Shown here: positions 9,301 through 18,321 of the stretch, in pieces
Layout of the letters: every line of letters begins with the position of its first letter
How positions within the stretch are numbered: position 1 is the first letter of the stretch
Source: an uncultured Eubacterium sp.
Lineage (GTDB): Bacteria; Bacillota; Clostridia; Lachnospirales; Lachnospiraceae
Length of the DNA: 64,000 nt
Reading direction: 5' to 3'
Assembly (NCBI GenBank): GCA_910579145.1
Contig: CAJTTQ010000002.1
Span: forward strand, 1-64,000
Position numbers and translations under genes: made by a program
Notes under the pieces: generated by a model
Databases searched by the model: none
What the model saw: only the letters and a program-made list of their open reading frames with translations
What the model was told of the DNA's origin: nothing

Positions 9301-11280
9301 ATGGGCAGATATGATACGGCGGTGCGATGTGCGCAGATAAGAAATCTGGTTGAGGAAAATCAGTATTTAAAAGCCATGCAAGAAATCGAAGATATGGATT
9401 ATGAACAGATTCCAACCATATCCGATCTGTATTTATTTGCTGAAGTTTTCTTAAAAGCGGAGAAGATGGATGTTGCAAAAGAAATGTATTATATTGCTTA
9501 TCACAGGACGGCGTCCAGACCGGCGTTGTACCGTCTTCTTATGCTGACGATCAGGATGGGGGACATCGAGGAAGCGAGGGAATTGTATCTTACGTATGAG
9601 ATCGTTGCCGGTATAACGCTGGACACCTATGAACTGCGTTACCGTTTGGCGAAGGCAGCCGGTGAACCGAGAGAGAAGCTGATCGATATACTGGAGCATC
9701 TGAAGAAAGATGAATATACGGAAGAATGGGGATTTCAACTTGCCAGGCTGTATGAACAGGAGGGCATGCGCGAACAATGTATCAAAGAGTGCGAGGATCT
9801 TCAGCGCTGGTTTGGCACGGGAACGATCGTGAGAAAGGCAGAGAAGCTGCGGGAAAGCTGTATGAGTCCGCTGTGGAGAAAACCCGTGAATGATGAGATA
9901 CCCGAGCCAGAGGAACCCGATTTGGAAGAAAAGCTTCCGAACAGACGGGTTCGTTTTGCGTATGCGCCGACGCAGGTGGAAGACATTTCGGTTGAGACGG
10001 TTGATGGAGCGCAAGGGATTCAGCCGGAGGCAGGGCGTGAGCCTGTCATAGAAGAAAAAGAACCAGTGTTAGAGCCTGAACCGGCGAGTACGAGCGAGGT
10101 GAAAAAACGAGAGGAACGACAGCTGTTCGTGCCAGATCAGTCAGAAAAAGCGCCTGTATTTGCGCCTGAGAAGCCGGCGGGCACACCAGAGGTTACACCC
10201 GAAAAGGCGGAAAACGTGCTAGAGTTCACGCAGCAAGTGACGCGGAATTTGCCGGAACCGCCAGTCGCGGAGGAACGAGAATCAGAGCCAGTATCAGAAC
10301 AGAAACCGATAAGCGTCCGAGAAGCGGAAGCAGCGGAGAGGAAAACATCCCTTACAACGGAAGAAAAAGGAAGCGCACCAGAACAATCCGATGTGCAGGA
10401 AAAAGAGCCAGAGCATGGAACGGGATTGTTTAAACGGATCGTCAGCTATTTCAAGGTCGATCTGGATATGTTTGATGAAGAAATCGTATCCAACGAGGAT
10501 ATGGATGTGATCGAAGAGAAACTGAAAACGGAGACCCGAACGGTGGAGACAGCCCCGTCGGATAAAGATCCGACGGAAACAATCCCAACAGAATTAAAAA
10601 AAGCTTCTGCTGCCTTAGATATGAATATCGAAGCGGCTGCGACGATCAGTTATCCGGTGGAATCTCTCGAAGAGAAACTTCAAGAGATGGAGGAGCACCG
10701 GGAGGAAGTTCTTGTTTTGGATGATTCGCTGAATGCGGGCAGGAAAAAGAGGGTAAAAGCGGTGAAAGAACTGCGGACCGAACCCGAGGATGTTTCGGTT
10801 AAGAGCCATCCGCTTGGTACGTCTGCGCCAGAGGCTGATATCATCGAGGATGTTTCTAGAAACGGGATCCGTTATAATACGCTGAAGGGTGTGATCTACA
10901 AGATCCACAAGGAAGACGGCATGATCCACTTTGCGCTGACTGGTGGGACTCCGGGAATGTCGCTGGCAGTCGCCAAAAAGCTGTTTAAGGAATTGCGAAA
11001 AGTGAATTATTTTGAAGCGAAAAACATCGGAAAGATCTCGGCGGAAAAATTGGACGCGATAAACTTAGAGGAATGGGCGGAAAAATTTATCGGCGGCTGC
11101 ATGTATATCATGGAAGCGCCGTCGCTGTCGAACCAGAGCGTGAAAAATCTCAGCGCGCTCATTGAAAAGTACGGAAGGCAGATCGTACTCATCCTAGAAG
11201 GAAGTTATGATGAGATGGATAGTTTTCTGAATTACCATAAAGAGTTTGAAAAGCTGATTACATATAAAGTAAAATTGTGA
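9301..11280 (+). CDS. TPR-like protein with degenerate CbbX/SpoVK-type AAA+ C-terminus
   Basis: 659 aa. Residues 1-200 are helical TPR-like repeats (YLKAMQEIEDMDY, LYLFAEVFLKAEKMDVAKEMYYIA). Residues about 210-400 are Pro/Glu-rich and probably disordered. Residues 521-659 align by eye with the first half of a CbbX/SpoVK AAA+ domain. The Walker A site reads TGGTPGMSLA (547-556) where GNPGTGKTT is expected, so the ATP-binding Lys and Thr are lost. The Walker B site reads GCMYIMEA (599-606) where FIDEA is expected. The sensor-like stretch EGSYDEMDSFL (633-) resembles AGYPEEMDRFL. It is probably a non-hydrolysing adaptor. It is preceded 44 bases upstream by the cNMP-like protein and likely works with it. 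Confidence 0.7.
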   Translation: MGRYDTAVRCAQIRNLVEENQYLKAMQEIEDMDYEQIPTISDLYLFAEVFLKAEKMDVAKEMYYIAYHRTASRPALYRLLMLTIRMGDIEEARELYLTYEIVAGITLDTYELRYRLAKAAGEPREKLIDILEHLKKDEYTEEWGFQLARLYEQEGMREQCIKECEDLQRWFGTGTIVRKAEKLRESCMSPLWRKPVNDEIPEPEEPDLEEKLPNRRVRFAYAPTQVEDISVETVDGAQGIQPEAGREPVIEEKEPVLEPEPASTSEVKKREERQLFVPDQSEKAPVFAPEKPAGTPEVTPEKAENVLEFTQQVTRNLPEPPVAEERESEPVSEQKPISVREAEAAERKTSLTTEEKGSAPEQSDVQEKEPEHGTGLFKRIVSYFKVDLDMFDEEIVSNEDMDVIEEKLKTETRTVETAPSDKDPTETIPTELKKASAALDMNIEAAATISYPVESLEEKLQEMEEHREEVLVLDDSLNAGRKKRVKAVKELRTEPEDVSVKSHPLGTSAPEADIIEDVSRNGIRYNTLKGVIYKIHKEDGMIHFALTGGTPGMSLAVAKKLFKELRKVNYFEAKNIGKISAEKLDAINLEEWAEKFIGGCMYIMEAPSLSNQSVKNLSALIEKYGRQIVLILEGSYDEMDSFLNYHKEFEKLITYKVKL

Positions 11281-11323
11281 TTTTTGAAAATAATAGAAAG
11301 TGAATGGAAAGGAAGGATCGTGT

Positions 11324-11890
11324 ATGGAGAAGCAGGAGTGGAAACCGGGAAATATGCTTTATCCCGTGCCGGCAGTAATGGTGAGCTGCGGCAGGGAGGG
11401 CGAAAAACCAAATATTGTGACAGTGGCATGGGCAGGGACGATCTGTTCGGATCCGGTCATGGTATCCATATCCGTCAGACCGGAGCGCTATTCGTATGAT
11501 ATGATAAAAGAAACCGGAGAGTTTGTGATCAACCTGACCACGCGGGAACTGACGAGAGCAACAGACTGGTGCGGCGTGAAGTCCGGCCGCGATGTCGATA
11601 AATTCAAGGAAATGAACCTGACGGCACAAAAAGCCAGTCATTTGACATATGCGCCCATCATCGCGGAGAGTCCGGTAAATCTGGAATGCAGGGTAAAAGA
11701 GATCAAGGAGCTCGGCTCGCACCATATGTTTGTGGCAGAAGTGGTCGGAGTGCAGGTGAGCGGCGAGTATATGGACGAAAATGGGAAATTTGATCTGAAC
11801 AGCACGGATCTGGTGGCGTACTCCCACGGGGAATATTTTGTCCTGGGCGAAAAAATTGGCAAGTTTGGATACTCCGTAAAAAAATCATAA
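11324..11890 (+). CDS. Flavin reductase / FMN-binding split-barrel family protein
   Basis: 188 aa. It is a flavoredoxin-type protein: YPVPAVMVSCGREGEKPNIVTVAWAGTICSDPVMVSISVRPERYSY at the start, then FVINL, then GVKSGRDVDKF and LECRVKEIKELGSHHMFVAEVVGV. The family binds FMN and transfers electrons or reduces flavin; the physiological partner is unknown. An in-frame GTG at 11300 exists, but GGAAGG seven bases before the ATG at 11324 gives the better start. It stands 43 bases after the previous gene and could be cotranscribed with it. Confidence 0.88.
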   Translation: MEKQEWKPGNMLYPVPAVMVSCGREGEKPNIVTVAWAGTICSDPVMVSISVRPERYSYDMIKETGEFVINLTTRELTRATDWCGVKSGRDVDKFKEMNLTAQKASHLTYAPIIAESPVNLECRVKEIKELGSHHMFVAEVVGVQVSGEYMDENGKFDLNSTDLVAYSHGEYFVLGEKIGKFGYSVKKS

Positions 11891-11922
11891 TATATTTGTA
11901 ACATCTGTTATAAAAATATCAT

Positions 11923-11950
11923 TTTACAAAATCGACATATGTGATATACT
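11923..11950 (+). promoter_or_regulatory. Sigma-A promoter upstream of murA
   Basis: -35 TTTACA (11923-11928), 16-base spacer, -10 TATACT (11945-11950), about 50 bases before the murA start. It lies in an AT-rich gap after the flavin reductase gene. Confidence 0.65.
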
Positions 11951-12000
11951 ATAGAAGTATTGCGTACTTTGATGAAATCGTAAAGATGGAGAATGATACT

Positions 12001-13305
12001 ATGATTATGAAACAATATATTATAAAAGGCGGGAATCCGCTTCATGGAGAGGTTCTGGTCGGGGGAGCGAAAAATGCCGCGCTCGGCATCATTGTGGCGG
12101 CGATCATGGCAAACGAACCGGTTACGATCGAGAATCTTCCAGATGTGGACGATGTAAGGGTGCTGCTGGATGCCATTGAGGGGATTGGTGCCATCGTGGA
12201 GCGCATAGACCGGCACACGGTCCGTGTGAATGGCGCGCTCATCAATGATGTGAATGTAGACGATGATTATATACGTAAGATCAGGGGGTCTTATTATCTT
12301 GTCGGGGCACTCCTCGGCAAGTATAAAAAAGCGGTTGTTGCACTTCCGGGCGGCTGCCAGATCGGAAGCCGCCCGATCGACCAGCACTTAAAAGGATTTG
12401 AGCAGCTGGGGGCAAGAGTTACGATCCACAACGGAAAGATCGATGCCTACGCGGAACGGCTGACTGGAAGCCATATTTACCTGGACTGTCCGAGCGTGGG
12501 AGCGACGATCAATATTATGATGGCGGCCTGCATGGCGGAGGGAAAAACGGTCATTGAAAATCCGGCGAAAGAGCCTCATATCGTTGACGTGGCAAACTTT
12601 TTGAACAGTATGGGCGCGAATATCAAAGGCGCCGGAACAGATACGATCCGTATCAAAGGCGTGGAGAGCCTTCATGGAAGCGAATATTCGATCATCCCGG
12701 ATCAGATCGAGGCGGGGACGTATATGATCGCGGCCGCAGCGACCGGCGGAGATGTGTATATCAAAAATGTCATTCCCAAGCATTTGGAGGCGATCACGGC
12801 GAAGCTGCTCGAGATCGGCTCGAGAGTGGAAGAATACGATGACTGCGTGCGGGTGTATTCGGACAAACGGCTCGGGTACGCTAATGTAAAAACGATGCCG
12901 TATCCTGGGTTTCCGACGGACATGCAGCCACAGATGACGACGTTACTTGCCCTTTCGGAAGGCGTGAGTATTGTAACGGAAACGATTTTTGAATCCCGGC
13001 TTAAATATATCAGCGAACTGCGCAGGATGGGAGCCAATATCAATGTGGAGGGAAATGCGGCCATTATAACCGGCGTGGAGCAATTCACCGGCGCCACGGT
13101 GAGCGCCCCGGATCTACGGGCCGGAGCAGCGCTCGTCATCGCGGGTCTTGCCTCGGAGGGATTTACGGTCGTGGAGCAGATCCACTACATTGAACGGGGA
13201 TATGAAAACTTTGAGGAAAAATTGCGCGGACTCGGCGCCATTATCGAAAAAATGGATGCCGATGACGAGAGAGCACAGCAGAAGTTCCGGCTGAAAGTAG
13301 GATAA
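12001..13305 (+). CDS. murA: UDP-N-acetylglucosamine 1-carboxyvinyltransferase
   Basis: About 434 aa, normal for MurA/MurZ. It has KGGNPLHGEVLVGGAKNAAL at the N-terminus (the KN catalytic pair). The active-site loop PGGCQIGSRPIDQH has the catalytic Cys at about 119, the residue blocked by fosfomycin. Later motifs are DQIEAGTYMIAAAATGG and PGFPTDMQPQ. It adds enolpyruvate from PEP to UDP-GlcNAc, the first committed step of peptidoglycan synthesis. Upstream in-frame ATGs (11941, 11986) lack good context. ATG 12001 or 12007 fits the family start, with GATGGAG upstream. Confidence 0.95.
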   Translation: MIMKQYIIKGGNPLHGEVLVGGAKNAALGIIVAAIMANEPVTIENLPDVDDVRVLLDAIEGIGAIVERIDRHTVRVNGALINDVNVDDDYIRKIRGSYYLVGALLGKYKKAVVALPGGCQIGSRPIDQHLKGFEQLGARVTIHNGKIDAYAERLTGSHIYLDCPSVGATINIMMAACMAEGKTVIENPAKEPHIVDVANFLNSMGANIKGAGTDTIRIKGVESLHGSEYSIIPDQIEAGTYMIAAAATGGDVYIKNVIPKHLEAITAKLLEIGSRVEEYDDCVRVYSDKRLGYANVKTMPYPGFPTDMQPQMTTLLALSEGVSIVTETIFESRLKYISELRRMGANINVEGNAAIITGVEQFTGATVSAPDLRAGAALVIAGLASEGFTVVEQIHYIERGYENFEEKLRGLGAIIEKMDADDERAQQKFRLKVG

Positions 13306-13315
13306 TAAAAAACAG

Positions 13316-13349
13316 TATGGTTCGGGGATAGATGCCCGGGCCATATTTT
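13316..13349 (+). terminator. Terminator-like hairpin after murA
   Basis: TATGG/CCATA outer stem with CGGG/CCCG inner pairing and a short T run. It separates murA from the MoxR operon. Confidence 0.55.
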
Positions 13350-13372
13350 CGCAGGCGCGAATGGAGGATGCT

Positions 13373-14299
13373 ATGGATGGTAAAGTACAGGAAATATTGA
13401 ACGAAGTAGGGAAGGTGATCCGTGGAAAGGATGAGGCGATCAGCCTTGTGCTTACGGCTATCCTTGCCAGAGGCCACATTCTGATCGAAGATATACCGGG
13501 GGTGGGAAAGACGACGCTCGCCGTCTCGTTTTCCCGGGCGATGGAGCTGACGGAGCGCCGTCTCCAGTTTACGCCGGATGTGCTGCCGAGTGATGTCGTA
13601 GGGTTTAATATGCTGGATGCGGACGGTGAAATGCAGTATAAGCCAGGGGCGATCTTGTGCAACCTCCTTCTGGCTGACGAGATCAACCGTACATCGACGA
13701 AAACGCAGTCAGCGCTTTTGGAAGTCATGGAAGAAGGACAGGTGACAGTGGACGGTGTGACCAGACAGCTGCCAAATCCTTTTATCGTTGTAGCGACGCA
13801 GAATCCGGTCGGATCGGCCGGAACACAGATGCTCCCTGAGTCACAGCTCGACCGGTTTATGATCCGCATTTCGATGGGGTATCCGGCGATGGAAGAGGAG
13901 ATGCGTCTGATCAAGGAGCGCCAGGAGATCAATCCACTGGATTACATACAGGAGATCATTACGAAACGGGAACTTTTGGAAATGCAGAAACAGGTACACT
14001 CTGTTTTTGTGGATGATAAAGTGCTGAAATATCTTTCGAAGATCGTCGATGCCACACGGAACCACTCGATGCTTGCGCTCGGCGTAAGTCCCAGGGGTAC
14101 GCTGGCTTTTGTTGACATGTCCAAAGGACACGCGTTTATGCAGGGCAGGAATTATGTACTTCCCGAGGACGTAAAAAAGGTGGCAAAAGCGGTGCTGGCA
14201 CACCGCCTCCTGCTAAACGGAAAAGCGAGGATGAGCCACACGACAGCAGAAGATATCGTGGAAGAAATTGTCGAAAAGATCCCAACACCTAAATTGTAA
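13373..14299 (+). CDS. MoxR-family AAA+ ATPase
   Basis: 308 aa. The Walker A site is GVGKTT (43-48); Walker B is LLLADEINRT, followed by KTQSALLEVMEEGQVTVDG; sensor I is VVATQNPVGSAGTQMLPESQLDRFM. These are textbook MoxR signatures. MoxR ATPases act as chaperones, often for a VWA or DUF58 partner, and help mature or insert protein complexes. It begins a three-gene operon with DUF58 and transglutaminase-like genes, a common Firmicute arrangement. The start at 13373 is preferred over the ATG at 13361 because GGAGG (13363-13367) lies five bases upstream of it. Confidence 0.93.
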   Translation: MDGKVQEILNEVGKVIRGKDEAISLVLTAILARGHILIEDIPGVGKTTLAVSFSRAMELTERRLQFTPDVLPSDVVGFNMLDADGEMQYKPGAILCNLLLADEINRTSTKTQSALLEVMEEGQVTVDGVTRQLPNPFIVVATQNPVGSAGTQMLPESQLDRFMIRISMGYPAMEEEMRLIKERQEINPLDYIQEIITKRELLEMQKQVHSVFVDDKVLKYLSKIVDATRNHSMLALGVSPRGTLAFVDMSKGHAFMQGRNYVLPEDVKKVAKAVLAHRLLLNGKARMSHTTAEDIVEEIVEKIPTPKL

Positions 14300-14364
14300 G
14301 ATTCGCTCAGAAGGCAGGCCGGCAGGCGGGTCTGTTTAGAACCTACGGCTAGGGGGATGGACAT

Positions 14365-15462
14365 ATGACAATGGGTACATTGATTTACATATTAATACTG
14401 ATCACCGGTCTTCTCGTTTCTGTCATCTGCCTGTCCTATGGTACGGTGGCTGTCATGGGGGCGCTTATTATCGTGCCGCTGTTTATGCTCGCCTTTCTGA
14501 TCGTCATGCGGCTTCGGGTGAACGTGGATGTGGGGTGCAAAAACCCTGTGGCTGAAAAGGATTCGATGGAAAAACCGGCGAGAGTTACAATCGCCCTTAT
14601 GGTAGAGAATACGGGAAAATGGCTCCCCGTCTCCAAAGGGCTTGTTTGGGTGCGCTACAAAAATACATTTTCCGGGGAAAAGGGGAAGATGAAAGTGCGG
14701 TTTTCGGTAGATACCGGAAAAAAGAGGGGGCGGCGTATCCCCGTCGTGATCAAGCACTGCGGAAATGTTTCGATCAAAGTGGAAAAAGTGAAACTTTACG
14801 ATTATCTGAACCTGTTCGCGACGACAGTCGGAAAAGATTTCGAGACACAGGATGTCCTTGTCATGCCGCCGATCAAGGAAATCTATCTGGGAAGGGACCG
14901 CTGGTATAATGAGACAAATGAAGACAGCGACCGCTTTTCACTGTACAAAAAAGGAGATGACCCTTCGGAGATTTTTGATATCAGGGATTTCAAGGACGGT
15001 GACAGGATCCAGAGCATCCATTGGAAACTCAGCAGTAAGACCGGGCATTATATGGTAAAAGACGGAAGCCTTCCGCTGGCAAAAGCGATCTACATCTTTG
15101 TGGATCTGTGCGCGGCGACGTGTGGGGAAGCCGACCTGCTTGTCCAGGGGATTTATTCGATATCCATGCAGCTGATGGAACAGGGCGTGCCCCAGAATTA
15201 TATCTGGTATGACAATAAAAATGACATCATACAGGAGTGCCTGATCGAACACGAAGAAGAACTGTTCTGGATGTTCGAAGATTTATTTAAGTGCCATAAG
15301 ACGGAGGATCCGGGAGAACTGATCCGCGCCTATATGGAATGGGAGGAAGGAAGGCCAAAAGAGACAGGACTTTATCTGACCGTGACACAACATACAGAGT
15401 CAGAACTAAACGGATTAGAGGTAGCAGAGTTACTAGTGATAGATCTTCGTGATGAACAGTGA
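14365..15462 (+). CDS. DUF58 domain membrane protein
   Basis: 365 aa. Two membrane helices at residues 4-50 (LIYILILITGLLVSVICL, VMGALIIVPLFMLAFLIVM) are followed by a beta-rich region. The DUF58 signature RDFKDGDRIQSIHWKLSSKTGHYMVKD lies near residues 210-235. DUF58 proteins partner MoxR ATPases and transglutaminase-like membrane proteins and have a VWA-like fold. The role is unproven but is probably cell-envelope assembly. The stop overlaps an alternative upstream start of the next gene, so translation may be coupled. Confidence 0.88.
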   Translation: MTMGTLIYILILITGLLVSVICLSYGTVAVMGALIIVPLFMLAFLIVMRLRVNVDVGCKNPVAEKDSMEKPARVTIALMVENTGKWLPVSKGLVWVRYKNTFSGEKGKMKVRFSVDTGKKRGRRIPVVIKHCGNVSIKVEKVKLYDYLNLFATTVGKDFETQDVLVMPPIKEIYLGRDRWYNETNEDSDRFSLYKKGDDPSEIFDIRDFKDGDRIQSIHWKLSSKTGHYMVKDGSLPLAKAIYIFVDLCAATCGEADLLVQGIYSISMQLMEQGVPQNYIWYDNKNDIIQECLIEHEEELFWMFEDLFKCHKTEDPGELIRAYMEWEEGRPKETGLYLTVTQHTESELNGLEVAELLVIDLRDEQ

Positions 15463-15475
15463 GGGAGGTGCCCGG

Positions 15476-17992
15476 ATGAAAACCAGTAAATTTATGAATG
15501 TTATATTGGAAATAAGTCAGGTGATGCTGGTCTTTCTCGGTGTGTACTCTGCCCTCATGTGCGCGGCGATGAGTCTTTCCCTGCCCGTTAGCCGTCTGAT
15601 CACGATGTCTGTCATATTAGGCCTTTCCTTTTTGTTTTACGGGCTGTTTACGGTTTTGGAGACATTTCGTCATGGGAAAATGTATGGCCTGCTCGGGATC
15701 AGCGCGTTTGCCGTTGTTGTCATCATCCGCTTCCGAAGTGTGATACAAAAGGGAACGGTGACGATCATCAATACCTATTTGAAAGAGTTTATGAGCTACA
15801 CCGATAATGAGGTGACGCTTTTGAGCAATAAAGGGTTTGAGCAGGAGACGGCCAGTGTTGAGTATTGCACGACGCTTGTCGTGATCATATTGGCGGCGTA
15901 CCTGACGGCGCTGATCAGCAGTTGTTTTTACCGGAAAAGAAGGTCTTCAGTTTACGTGGCGGCTACGGTTTGTTTTTTCCTCATCCCGCTTACGGTAGGT
16001 AAGATCGGTTACTTTGCAAATGTTGTCACGTATCTGTTTGTGACGGTCGCCGTGATCGGAACCCGTTTTTTGCGGTTTGATACGACCGATAAGCGCATGC
16101 GGCAGAAATTGTCGCTCGTACTGCTCTGTGTCGGCCTGGTAGCTGGTACGCTGACGTACATTATCGTTCCTCCGGGCCGGTATGACAGCCATTTGAATGA
16201 AATCGTGGAAGTGAAAAATTCTGCCCTGGCTTTTACGACGTGGAGCCGGGAGGATTTTCTTACATGGGTCAGGGAGTATTTTAGCGGCGATGCTCTGGAA
16301 TACGGGAAAATAGGGAGGAAGAACCAGGTCAACCGGACGGGCAGGACATTGATGAAGATCAGCGGCAGTTTTGACACGAGCCACGGCATGTACCTGAAAG
16401 GGTATACCGGTGCCAGGTTTGAACAGAACCGCTGGTATCAGGTGAAGGAGGAACAATATGAGAATGAGCTGTCGGCGTTGGCAGCGGACGGCTTGTCCGT
16501 CGATAACTGGCATGTGACACTACGCAATCAGATCGGTGAGAGCCAGACGACCGAAAACAGCAATCTTTGGAAAACAGGCAGCGTAACGATAAAAAATCTG
16601 GCTTTTGGTTTCGGGAATTATGCCGTGCCGTACTATCCGTCGACTTCTTTTTCTTCCGAGGGAGGCAGGACGACGGTGGCCGTGCCGGGCGTGCAGTACG
16701 AGGTGGAATACCTTCCCGTTATGTACTACGAATTGCGGAGAGGTCTGATCGCGGATAAGTATAACCTGGCAGATAATGATTACTGGGCTGGCAGTCAGGA
16801 AAACAGGGATCGGCTGTCCGCATTTGCAAAGAAATATTATACGTCCGTACAAGGTACGTCCGTACATAGTACGTCAGAGGAGACGGCGCAGGTTTTGGAT
16901 GAGTATAAGGCGTATCTGAATGCGCAGAACGGACTGCTTGATAAATATAATGAGGGGTCGGCTTCGCTGTACCAGCTGGTAGAGGAGACGCGGAATTTTA
17001 TCATGATGGATACCGAGTATACGCTCTCTCCGGGAAAGACGCCAAGGGACAAAGATGCCGTCGTCTATTTCTTAAAAGAGAATAAAAAAGGCTATCATTC
17101 TCATTACGCGACGGCCGCGGCCGTGCTGCTGCAGGGGATCGGTGTGCCGGCCCGCTATGTGGAAGGGTTGTATATCAGTAAGGAGAGGCTGGCGGACATA
17201 TCGGGGACAGGGACGGAAGTCAAAGTGACCGATAAGGATATCCACGCCTGGGTGGAGGTATATCAGGAAAATTACGGGTTTCTTCCTTTGGAGTTTACGC
17301 CAGGCATGGGAGATGAGGATGCGGATCATTCTTCAGTGACAGACGAGGAAAGTGAACGCGGCGGGAATCAGGGGGATGGTTCTTCTAGTGACGGCGCGAA
17401 TCCAGAGGAACCGACCGAGACACCGGAACCGGAAGATGATATGACATTTGAAAATATAGAGAGTGATAACTACAACCGTGAGGACGAGTATGAGGAGGAG
17501 ACGCCGGAGGTGGAAAGCGGCGGACTGACAGCCGAAGCCCCAGGCAATGCGCAGGATGGAACAAGCGGTATGTCGTGGCAAAAAGTGTTCGTGTTTGTCG
17601 TGCTCGGACTTCTCCTTTTGGCAGCGGCCGCAGAGGCACAGCGCCGGATCCGGATCGTCCTGCTGAAAAAGCGGATGAGGAAAAAGACGCTGAGAAAGCA
17701 GATCATCGCGTACTACCGCCATATGGAAAAAGCGCTCGTTCACAAAGGCATCCGTTACCGCGGGCAGAGTGTGGACGAATATGCCGGGCAGATCACGCAG
17801 GCATACGGTATGGAAAAAGATGTGGTGGAACCTTTTGTTTCGATGGTATTTTGCGCAAGTTTCAGTTATGAAAAATTTGATAAAGAACAGATCGCTGAAT
17901 TCCAGACGGCGTACCGGAGCATCCGGCACAAAGTGTATGAAGGGGTAAAAGGGATCGGAAAATTGTATTATATGTATATTTTGTGCATATAG
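15476..17992 (+). CDS. TgpA-like membrane transglutaminase-fold protein with Cys-to-His active site
   Basis: 838 aa. About six N-terminal membrane helices (to about residue 235) are followed by a long extracellular region, a transglutaminase-core segment (about 500-600), an acidic Ser/Thr/Pro/Glu linker, a last membrane helix (VFVFVVLGLLLLAAAAEA, about 705) and a cytoplasmic tail. In the usual triad the catalytic Cys sits in G[FY]CxH[FY]A. Here the sequence is GYHSHYA with His541 at that place, while the later HAWVEVY and EFTPG are retained. The protein therefore may not be an active transglutaminase or protease. The start at 15476 has GGGAGGT six bases upstream. It is the third gene of the MoxR/DUF58 operon. 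Confidence 0.85.
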   Translation: MKTSKFMNVILEISQVMLVFLGVYSALMCAAMSLSLPVSRLITMSVILGLSFLFYGLFTVLETFRHGKMYGLLGISAFAVVVIIRFRSVIQKGTVTIINTYLKEFMSYTDNEVTLLSNKGFEQETASVEYCTTLVVIILAAYLTALISSCFYRKRRSSVYVAATVCFFLIPLTVGKIGYFANVVTYLFVTVAVIGTRFLRFDTTDKRMRQKLSLVLLCVGLVAGTLTYIIVPPGRYDSHLNEIVEVKNSALAFTTWSREDFLTWVREYFSGDALEYGKIGRKNQVNRTGRTLMKISGSFDTSHGMYLKGYTGARFEQNRWYQVKEEQYENELSALAADGLSVDNWHVTLRNQIGESQTTENSNLWKTGSVTIKNLAFGFGNYAVPYYPSTSFSSEGGRTTVAVPGVQYEVEYLPVMYYELRRGLIADKYNLADNDYWAGSQENRDRLSAFAKKYYTSVQGTSVHSTSEETAQVLDEYKAYLNAQNGLLDKYNEGSASLYQLVEETRNFIMMDTEYTLSPGKTPRDKDAVVYFLKENKKGYHSHYATAAAVLLQGIGVPARYVEGLYISKERLADISGTGTEVKVTDKDIHAWVEVYQENYGFLPLEFTPGMGDEDADHSSVTDEESERGGNQGDGSSSDGANPEEPTETPEPEDDMTFENIESDNYNREDEYEEETPEVESGGLTAEAPGNAQDGTSGMSWQKVFVFVVLGLLLLAAAAEAQRRIRIVLLKKRMRKKTLRKQIIAYYRHMEKALVHKGIRYRGQSVDEYAGQITQAYGMEKDVVEPFVSMVFCASFSYEKFDKEQIAEFQTAYRSIRHKVYEGVKGIGKLYYMYILCI

Positions 17993-18012
17993 GTAGAGGC
18001 GGCCTCTCAAAT

Positions 18013-18065
18013 AAAAAAGCTGTCTGCACCGGCGATTTTATATCACTGGTGCGACAGCTTTTTTT
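18013..18065. terminator. Bidirectional terminator
   Basis: AAAAAAGCTGTC plus TGCACC pairs with GGTGC plus GACAGCTTTTTT. It ends the MoxR operon (+) and the convergent 50-aa gene (-), whose stop codon overlaps it. Confidence 0.88.
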
Positions 18066-18216
18066 ATTCACTGCGGTGTTTGAGGATGATCTCTTCAAAC
18101 CGCCGGTTGGAAGCTTCCATCTCTAACTGGGATTCCAGTTCTCCGATTTCGGCATCCTGTTCATCTAATTCTTCCAGCAAATCGAAAAGGTCATCGTCCG
18201 AAAAGAACATTTCCAT
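18064..18216 (-). CDS. Small acidic coiled-coil protein, 50 aa, unknown
   Basis: This short reading frame begins MEMFFSDDDLFDLLEEL and ends IILKHRSE. A strong AAGGAGG lies eight bases before the ATG, and a terminator lies at its stop. Residues about 8-45 are rich in Glu, Asp and Leu with heptad-like spacing (ELDEQDAEIGELESQLEMEA), suggesting a short amphipathic helix or coiled coil. I recognise no family. The spacing between spoVAF and the MoxR operon, the good ribosome site and the terminator argue that it is real. It lies downstream of spoVAF on the same strand with a gap of about 105 bases. Confidence 0.65.
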   Translation of the reverse strand: MEMFFSDDDLFDLLEELDEQDAEIGELESQLEMEASNRRFEEIILKHRSE

Positions 18217-18321
18217 ATTCGTACCCTCCTTTGCTGTTTTATTCTTTGACTATAGTGTAGCACAAAATGGGTCGGGGTACAAGTAGAAATATAGGTAAGT
18301 TGTCTTTTACCGGGTGGGTGG

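Noticed and set aside
16840..16880. Short TACGTCCGTACA-like repeats as a regulatory site
   Set aside because: They lie inside the transglutaminase-like coding region and code for a TSV/TS repeat in a linker.
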